Origin: an uncultured Lachnospiraceae bacterium
GTDB lineage: Bacteria; Bacillota; Clostridia; Lachnospirales; Lachnospiraceae
Length of the DNA stretch: 64,000 nucleotides
NCBI GenBank assembly: GCA_910585715.1
Contig: CAJUEX010000002.1
Span: forward strand, 60,368 to 124,367
Direction: 5' to 3'
Below are positions 59,301-64,000 of this stretch, one piece after another. A program made the position numbers and the translations under genes. Below the pieces are notes generated by a model. That model did no database searches. It saw only the letters and a program-made list of their open reading frames with translations, and had not been told where the DNA came from. Position 1 is the first letter of the stretch. Each line of letters opens with the position of its first letter.

Positions 59301-61075
59301 GGCAGGTAGACTGGATAAAGAAATATGACATTGATTATTACCGTGTAGATACAGTAAAGCATGTAGAGTCTACTACCTGGGCGGCATTTAAGAACGAGCT
59401 GACAAAGGTAAATCCGGAATTTAAGATGATTGGTGAATACTCCGGTGCAGGCTATGCAAGTACAGGAGGAGAATTAGGAACAGGCTCCATGGATGCGCTT
59501 CTGGATTTTGACTTTAATGACTTTGCTCAGAACTTTGTAACAGGAAGCATTGAAAATGTGGAAGCATCCTTAGTGGACAGAAGCAGTAAGATTAACAATA
59601 CGGCAACTATGGGCTCCTTTATCGGAAGCCATGACGAAGATGGTTTTATCTATCGCTTATGCTCAAATGATGATGAGACCGGTTCCGGATTAAGTGAAGA
59701 AGCAGCACGCAAGCTGTACAAGGTGGCTGTTTCCTTACAGCTGACTGCAAAAGGCATGCCGGTTATTTATTATAATGAAGAAATCGGACTTACAGGCGCC
59801 AACAATTATCCGTTCCAGGAAAACCGTCAGGATTTCGACTGGGCGGAAGCGGCAAAGCAGGAATTTGAAGCGGAAAGCGTGTTGAATCACTATAAGACAG
59901 TACTGTCCATCCGTAACAAATACAAAACATTATTTGCAAAAGGAAGCCGCACTACTATTGATGCCTCTGATGCAAACGGGTATGATATTACAAGCAGAAG
60001 CTATGGCGGAGAAACACTTTATATTGGATTGAACATCAAAGACCAGCTGCAGGAAGTAACCTTTGCTGTAGATGGCAAGGAAGGAACCGTTTACAGAGAT
60101 TTGTATAATAATGTAAGTTATACAGCAAATGCACAGGGTAAAGTAACTGTAAGCATTCCTAAAGCACAGGACGGAGGAACCGTTATCTTAGCTAAGCAGG
60201 TTACGGCAGAGGATATTAAGGCAGACAATACTGCAATTACAATCAATAAGGGTGATACTAAGAAATTAGAGGTAACAGTGACACCGGCAAATACCACCTC
60301 AAAGGTAGTGTGGTCTTCATCTGATGAGAAAATTGCAGTGGTATCTAAAACTGGTACGATAAAAGGAATGGAAGCAGGCAATGCTAAAATTACAGCAGCT
60401 TTGGACGATAACAGCGGTAAAAAGGTAGAATTTGCTATTACGGTAAAGGCTTCCGGAAGCACTACAGAGCCTGAAAAGCCGGGTCCTGCAGAACCGGAAA
60501 AACCAGGTCCCACAGAGCCCCAGCCGGAAAAACCAGTTGAGGTAAAGGTAACGAAGATTTCCGTAAGCGGTATTTCCAAAAAAATTGCAGCAGGCAAGAA
60601 GATACAGCTAACCGCAAAGGTTACACCTGCAAATGCTGCAAATAAGAAAGTTACATGGAAGACCAGCAATAAGAAATATGCTACAGTAACTTCAAAGGGC
60701 AAGGTTACACTGAAAAAAGCAGGAATTGGAAAGACAGTAACGATTACTGCAACTGCAGCTGATGGAAGCAATATAAAGGCTACCTATAAGATTAAGATTA
60801 TGAAGCATGCGGTTAAGAGCATAAAAGTGAAGGCTCCTGCAAAGACAGTTAAGGCAGGAAAATCCCTGAAACTGAAAGCAACGGTGAAGACTACCGGAAA
60901 GAGTGTAAACAAGACTTTGAAGTGGACCAGCTCCAACACCAAATATGCAACAGTAAGCAGCAAAGGTGTGGTAAAGACGAAAAAAGCAGGAAAAGGCAAA
61001 ACAGTTACCATTACTGCAACGTCTACAGATGGTACAAATAAAAAGGCTAAAGTGAAGATTAAAATTAAAAAATAA
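56375..61075 (+). CDS. Large cell-wall-associated alpha-amylase/pullulanase-like GH13 enzyme
   Basis: 1566 residues from the ATG at 56375 (AAAGGA upstream). Signal peptide (cut near AHA34), acidic EEQPDQQ-type linker (to ~145), a CBM48-like module (about 150-245), Ig-like and starch-binding-like modules (to ~770), then GH13 catalytic domain (about 780-1270): DVVINHAG, YRVDTVKHVE with nucleophile D992, MIGEYSG with acid E1021, GSHDED with D1087. The C-terminus has Big_2 Ig-like domains, PEKPGP linkers and two Lys-rich Ig repeats. No LPxTG, so wall attachment is probably non-covalent. Confidence 0.92.
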   Translation: MKRKNILAKGMSWLLVTAMLVTGSAAGFVLPAHAANDGIESTTDTDDNQEPVAEDVQNTEEAGQDGEKDVQLPAEDNQQTDSDEMKTDPEEGSEEQPDQQPEEQPDQQPETSQDNEDNSSQEPANEVIENDEVIEGSEDAEEPVGALVVVKSPVVDAENHSITFNLNGATGVAANAKKVLLRGDVIDDWDVGIEMVKKDDVFTVTVENVNPGVYTYKYVVDEAWMTDPHNKNTVSTADGANSVVYMPGLSSPIGSISVMKGNAKTLPSTLKYYDNAGNFTEVPVTYSLEAGQTDIELNGDSVTVNREAGATAEVIASYEKDGKTETAKVKLSVVEEIYTYNIYYYDFEESRMTTSAAQLWLWEYKVTGGVPYDFAELVDINGNNWLKASVELSYKDLAIIARSYGGWTWQNSSKGMVYQNESGESEVDLYIVSSSKTIYTDVPDLELLKPRERYVLVEYNRAAGDYKNWEIYTWNSGYDTKIPLSSLGGKRVAKIKIKDSVADMSLGFIMRRTDIGTEWAEKDGGDNYLNMPADQTILKAQFLQGQGIVSTTPDNIGYIMDGENDVIHFYYRDDVKYLNYEMDSLDGKVSIFIDGVEHAMTYNSDEERFCYDHSIADVASGSSATYQYYYMVDGKRVLDKFNEMTGNDAGGQYNFCTYSNYKDKVSLSAALTADSMDYNQNNVLKVVPNVENNVNTLSGNSVSGNSYFEVKSVQCDLSRLGGSDEFSIDPELMEGTISVSDSTAPGTYTIPIVLYDIYGNKYTTSKNVEVVKRTKAEGEFDWDEAIVYFAVTDRFYDGDASNNDAYGVGDYNTSTSKEKDGGGSCYHGGDFAGLTQKLDYLKDLGVNTIWITPIVENITQDLSSTEGLSAYGYHGYWTSDFTKLNKHLGTEEQFKTLLDEAHARGMKLMVDVVINHAGYDTEEYFNSILKNEDGEYISMLRDDSNTIDGDTVRDGLSGLPDFVTEDPAVRNQLVQWQVDWIKKYDIDYYRVDTVKHVESTTWAAFKNELTKVNPEFKMIGEYSGAGYASTGGELGTGSMDALLDFDFNDFAQNFVTGSIENVEASLVDRSSKINNTATMGSFIGSHDEDGFIYRLCSNDDETGSGLSEEAARKLYKVAVSLQLTAKGMPVIYYNEEIGLTGANNYPFQENRQDFDWAEAAKQEFEAESVLNHYKTVLSIRNKYKTLFAKGSRTTIDASDANGYDITSRSYGGETLYIGLNIKDQLQEVTFAVDGKEGTVYRDLYNNVSYTANAQGKVTVSIPKAQDGGTVILAKQVTAEDIKADNTAITINKGDTKKLEVTVTPANTTSKVVWSSSDEKIAVVSKTGTIKGMEAGNAKITAALDDNSGKKVEFAITVKASGSTTEPEKPGPAEPEKPGPTEPQPEKPVEVKVTKISVSGISKKIAAGKKIQLTAKVTPANAANKKVTWKTSNKKYATVTSKGKVTLKKAGIGKTVTITATAADGSNIKATYKIKIMKHAVKSIKVKAPAKTVKAGKSLKLKATVKTTGKSVNKTLKWTSSNTKYATVSSKGVVKTKKAGKGKTVTITATSTDGTNKKAKVKIKIKK

Positions 61076-61392
61076 CAGCCTGAAGAATAGCAACAGGAAA
61101 TGAAAAGTGGCGGTATGGCATATCGATATGCTGTGCCGTCATTTTTGTTATTTTAAGATTAGGGAAGGTATATAAAAATATTTCATGTTTCACAGGTTTT
61201 TAACAGTATTATCACATTTCTTTCACCGATTATTTTTATAGTATATACAAAATAAAGATAGCAAATAAAATATTGTAAAAACAGATTTTTTTATGATAGA
61301 CTGTATAAAGATATTTAATGATTTCTTTATACTTTTCCTAAAGTTTCTTAATAACAATATGGGATAATAAAAACCAAAAAAGGAGATATATT
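61076..61392. other. Intergenic stretch before the redox cluster
   Basis: About 315 bases; apart from the terminator at 61108-61145 and an AT-rich leader with an AAAGGAG site for the next gene, I see nothing definite. Confidence 0.5.
61108..61145 (+). terminator. Terminator after the amylase gene
   Basis: TGGCGGTATGGCATAT / ATATGCTGTGCCGTCA long stem with several G.T pairs, followed by TTTTTG. Confidence 0.75.
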
Positions 61393-61956
61393 ATGAAAAA
61401 AACAACAGCAATTGTTTTAGTGATTGCCATTATGGCATTAACCGGATGCGGGAGCAATCAGGGAAAGGATGATTTAGCACAAAGCAATCAGGAGGGGGAA
61501 GCAGCGGCAGAAAGTTATCAGGAGCTTACAGTAGGTGATTCTGCCCCTGATTTTACGGCTGAAACCGTTAGCGGAAACAGCTTTACTCTTTCTGAGCATA
61601 GCGGAAAAGTAGTGCTGCTGAACTTCTGGGCAACCTGGTGCGGGCCGTGTGTGGGGGAAATGCCGGCATTTGAAAAGCTTTATGGGGAATATGGAGAAGA
61701 GGTTGCCATACTTGCAGTAAACAGCATGGAGGATACAATATCAGTTGCGCAGTTTGTTGCAGATAACGGATATACCTTCCCTATTGCTTTTGATGCAAAT
61801 GGAGCTGTCAGTATGAAATATCCAACGGATGGAATTCCTTATACATTAGTGATTGGCAAGGATGGAACCGTTAAGAATATTTATCTGGGCGCCAAAGATG
61901 CAGAATCACAATACCTGGAGTATAAAAGCGCTATTGATAAAGCATTGGAGGAGTAG
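61393..61956 (+). CDS. TlpA/ResA-like thioredoxin lipoprotein
   Basis: 187 residues. Lipoprotein signal with LTGC lipobox (Cys19), short Ser/Glu linker, then a TlpA-type thioredoxin fold with the redox pair Cys83-GP-Cys86 in NFWATWCGPCVGEMPAFEKLY and the cis-Pro region GIPYTLVIGKDG. Extracytoplasmic disulfide reductase. AAAGGAG upstream. Heads a four-gene redox cluster. Confidence 0.95.
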   Translation: MKKTTAIVLVIAIMALTGCGSNQGKDDLAQSNQEGEAAAESYQELTVGDSAPDFTAETVSGNSFTLSEHSGKVVLLNFWATWCGPCVGEMPAFEKLYGEYGEEVAILAVNSMEDTISVAQFVADNGYTFPIAFDANGAVSMKYPTDGIPYTLVIGKDGTVKNIYLGAKDAESQYLEYKSAIDKALEE

Positions 61957-61979
61957 CAGTCAGAGGCAGGAGGCGTGTT

Positions 61980-62117
61980 ATGAAGCATCAATATATGAGA
62001 TGGGGCCTGCTTATTGCAGGAATCGTACTTATTCTTATGGGAATAAGCCGGAATGGCTTTCAGGATATAAGAAATAAGGCAATCCGAATCTGTTATGAGT
62101 GCATAGGAATAGGATGA
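61980..62117 (+). CDS. CD1871A-type CXXC small membrane protein
   Basis: 45 residues: one membrane segment (about 8-23) and a C-terminal ICYECIGIG with the Cys38-x-x-Cys41 pair, as in the small Clostridial CD1871A-like CXXC proteins. AGGAGG 6 bases before ATG. Its stop overlaps the next start (ATGA). Position between a TlpA protein and an iron-sulfur membrane protein suggests an electron-relay role (inference). Confidence 0.85.
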   Translation: MKHQYMRWGLLIAGIVLILMGISRNGFQDIRNKAIRICYECIGIG

Positions 62118-62953
62118 TAAAAAGAAGAAAACTGATTCAGGTAATCTGTGCCCTGCTATATAATTGCAATTTTACCGGATTTGCCAACGGAAAAATTTAT
62201 CAGGGAGATATAAAGGGAGTTTGTGTTCCGGGGCTTAACTGCTATTCCTGTCCGGGAGCAGTGGGCGCCTGTCCTCTTGGCAGTCTGCAGACCGCATTGC
62301 TTTCCTCCAAATATAAATTTCCTTATTATATATTGGGAATGCTGCTATTGTTTGGCGTAGTGCTTGGAAGAGTAATTTGCGGTTTTTTATGTCCCTTTGG
62401 ACTGGTGCAGGAACTGCTTTATAAAATTCCATCCAAAAAGGTAAAGAAAAATAAATGGACAAGAAGGCTTTCCTGTTTAAAATATGTGATTTTGATAATA
62501 TTTGTTGTGGCAATTCCTTTAATACTGACTGTACCGGGATTCTGCAAATATATTTGTCCTGCAGGCACGTTGGAGGGCGGTTTGTTTCTTGTATCAATGG
62601 ATGAAAGGCTGCGGGCGCTGGCAGGCGGGCTGTTTATATGGAAAATGGCAGTTCTGGCGGTGGTGGTGGTTTCGGCAGTGTTTATTTTTCGGAGCTTTTG
62701 CAGGTTTCTTTGTCCTTTGGGGGCATTTTATTCGCTGTTTCATAAGGTATCCATGGTGGGAATCAAAGTGGATGAGAAAAAGTGCAGTGGCTGCAATGCC
62801 TGTGTTTTAACCTGTAAACTGGATGTGAAAGAGCCGGGAGATGGAGAATGCATCCAGTGCGGCGAGTGTATCGGGGCATGCAGCAGATGCGCATTGAGTT
62901 TTGGAGTGAAAAATGAAAATCATAAATCTGATAGAAAATACAAAAGGCAGTAA
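62114..62953 (+). CDS. NapH-like 4Fe-4S membrane protein
   Basis: 279 residues from the ATG at 62114. About five membrane segments, CxxxCP motifs of NapH/CcoG-type electron carriers (CGFLCPFGLVQELLYKIP, CKYICPAG, CRFLCPLGAFYSLFH), and a C-terminal double-cluster ferredoxin part (CSGCNACVLTCKLDV, CIQCGECIGACSRCAL). Likely passes electrons across the membrane to the CXXC and TlpA proteins. Overlaps both neighbours. Confidence 0.9.
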   Translation: MIKRRKLIQVICALLYNCNFTGFANGKIYQGDIKGVCVPGLNCYSCPGAVGACPLGSLQTALLSSKYKFPYYILGMLLLFGVVLGRVICGFLCPFGLVQELLYKIPSKKVKKNKWTRRLSCLKYVILIIFVVAIPLILTVPGFCKYICPAGTLEGGLFLVSMDERLRALAGGLFIWKMAVLAVVVVSAVFIFRSFCRFLCPLGAFYSLFHKVSMVGIKVDEKKCSGCNACVLTCKLDVKEPGDGECIQCGECIGACSRCALSFGVKNENHKSDRKYKRQ

Positions 62954-63737
62954 AGAATGCTTCTTTGAACATGGATTAAGCTTTTATATAGAAACACATA
63001 ACCATAAGCTGCTTATGGATACCGGAGCCACCAATGGATTTCTTGCAAATGCAGAAGCTCTTGGGGTGGATTTGAAAAAAGTTGATACGGTAATCTTAAG
63101 CCACGGCCATTACGACCATGCCGGAGGAATACTTGAATTTGTAAAACAAAATCCAAATGCCGGGATTTTTATGAAACGTCATGCAGACGGAGAATATTAT
63201 CATAAAAATGATACTATGGAAAAATATATAGGCATTGACCCCCAAATTAAAAACCTTTCGCAGATAGAATGGGTAGACGGAAACAGGAAGCTGGATGAAG
63301 AGCTGTTTCTTTTTAGCGGCATAACCGGAAGAAAATTATGGCCTTCCGGCAATCTGGAGCTGAAGATAAAGAAAAAGGATGGTTTTTATCAGGATGAATT
63401 CAGTCACGAACAGTATCTTGTAATTGAAGAGGATAAGAAAAGAGTTTTGTTATCCGGCTGTGCCCATAATGGCATTTTAAATATTCTTGAGGAATATAGA
63501 AACATTTACAATTCCTTTCCGGAGGCAGTAATCAGCGGTTTTCATATGCAAAAGAAGTCCGGATATGCACAGGAAGACTTGGAAATGGTTAGAAAAATCG
63601 CTATGGAATTAAAGAAAATGCCCACAAAGTTTTACACGGGACATTGTACCGGAGAAATCCCTTATCAAATATTAAAAGAGTGTTTGGGCAGTCAGATTGA
63701 GTATGTGCATAGCGGGGATGAAATACAGCTTTTGTAA
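62913..63737 (+). CDS. Metallo-beta-lactamase-fold hydrolase
   Basis: 274 residues. Metal-binding VILSHGHYDHAGGI (HxHxDH), later LLSGCAHNGILNI and TGHCTG. Resembles the family annotated as 7,8-dihydropterin-6-methyl-4-aminobenzene-phosphate synthase-like MBL proteins. Cytoplasmic. Starts 41 bases inside the 3' end of the iron-sulfur gene, so the two are coupled. Substrate unknown. Confidence 0.9.
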   Translation: MKIINLIENTKGSKECFFEHGLSFYIETHNHKLLMDTGATNGFLANAEALGVDLKKVDTVILSHGHYDHAGGILEFVKQNPNAGIFMKRHADGEYYHKNDTMEKYIGIDPQIKNLSQIEWVDGNRKLDEELFLFSGITGRKLWPSGNLELKIKKKDGFYQDEFSHEQYLVIEEDKKRVLLSGCAHNGILNILEEYRNIYNSFPEAVISGFHMQKKSGYAQEDLEMVRKIAMELKKMPTKFYTGHCTGEIPYQILKECLGSQIEYVHSGDEIQLL

Positions 63738-63815
63738 AAAGCATACAGAGGGCAGAAATACAAAAACAGATACTGGTCATAGCCCGGAATAAACGCCCGG
63801 ACAGAGCTAATGGCA

Positions 63816-63860
63816 AATGCCGCAGTTACTACAATATATAGTAGCTGTGGTATTTTTTTT
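63816..63860 (+). terminator. Terminator of the redox cluster
   Basis: AATGCCGCAGTTACTA / TAGTAGCTGTGGTATT stem with G.T pairs, followed by TTTTTTTT. Confidence 0.85.
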
Positions 63861-63961
63861 GTGTATAAATAAAAGGTATTTTACAAATGAACTAATATGA
63901 TTTTGAAAAGGAGACAAAAAACGTCATAATTGGTAAAAAAAGCGACGCAAAGTTTTAGAAT

Positions 63962-64000
63962 TAAATGCGAAAAGAGTTGAATAAACTCTATCGCATTTAT
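63962..64000. other. Hairpin at the window's right edge
   Basis: AAATGCGA-(AA)-AGAGTT / AACTCT-(A)-TCGCATTT forms a long stem. The sequence is cut by the edge. It could be the start of a new repeat, an operator or a terminator. Confidence 0.45.

Noticed and set aside
60118-60771. 217-codon open frame on the minus strand within the amylase gene
   Set aside because: It mirrors Lys/Thr-rich repeated codons of the sense gene, has no ribosome site and no recognisable protein features.

Overview
The window is the replication-origin region of a low-GC Gram-positive chromosome plus about 50 kb beyond it. The order dnaA (leftward, cut by the left edge) / oriC / rpmH-rnpA-yidD-yidC-jag-mnmE-mnmG-rsmG ... 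parA-parB is the canonical Firmicute origin block. The anaerobic Clostridia character (Mrp-type ion pump, CD1871A-type CXXC protein with a NapH-like iron-sulfur protein, SpoVB-like flippase, DUF3881, DUF6033, Lys-rich Ig-like wall domains on secreted amylase) points to a gut Lachnospiraceae member. I cannot fix the genus from the sequence alone.

Layout. 1-9.4 kb: origin and core genes. 9.4-12.3 kb: a membrane-anchored alpha/beta hydrolase facing a cytoplasmic DegS/DegU-like two-component pair. 12.3-14.9 kb: parS sites and parAB. 15-22.5 kb: DUF4446, HD-GYP-like protein, serS, DUF3881, tRNA-Arg(CCT), a DnaQ-like exonuclease, a D,D-carboxypeptidase and trmB. 22.7-31.8 kb: a ten-gene Mrp/Mbh-type sodium/proton antiporter operon with four tandem NuoL/M/N-like subunits and no hydrogenase subunits. 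tRNA-Pro(CGG) follows. 32.2-36.5 kb: a five-gene cassette of a small secreted protein and ABC-type membrane machinery, one component carrying an M1-aminopeptidase-N-like ectodomain. 36.7-48.8 kb: an accessory stretch of mostly leftward genes (PBECR4-type nuclease domain, flavodoxins, PrfH-RtcB ribosome rescue/RNA repair pair, orphan antitoxin, AraC, TetR-CPBP, ECF sigma with partner) with several broken regulators. 49.2-54 kb: lipid flippase, AlbA_2-type regulator and an ABC transporter. 54.2-61.1 kb: two large secreted starch proteins. 61.4-63.7 kb: a TlpA / CXXC / iron-sulfur / metallo-beta-lactamase-fold redox cluster.

The most unusual feature is a family of non-coding mobile hairpins scattered through intergenic spaces. 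Full copies carry a conserved ~85-105 nt structured core inside long inverted arms (30-69 bp). The arms differ from copy to copy but are nearly perfectly self-complementary within each copy. Two copies (12917-13141 and 48963-49200) are bounded by exact 8-bp target-site duplications, and a coreless relative (37584-37657) has a 7/8 duplication. Termini begin GTAA or a close variant. GTAA ends plus 8-bp duplications are what the IS66 insertion-sequence family produces, but no transposase is present here. The core's central hairpin is kept by compensatory and G.U changes between copies, which suggests selection on a folded nucleic acid. No database search or folding program was available, so family assignments rest on motif recognition by eye.
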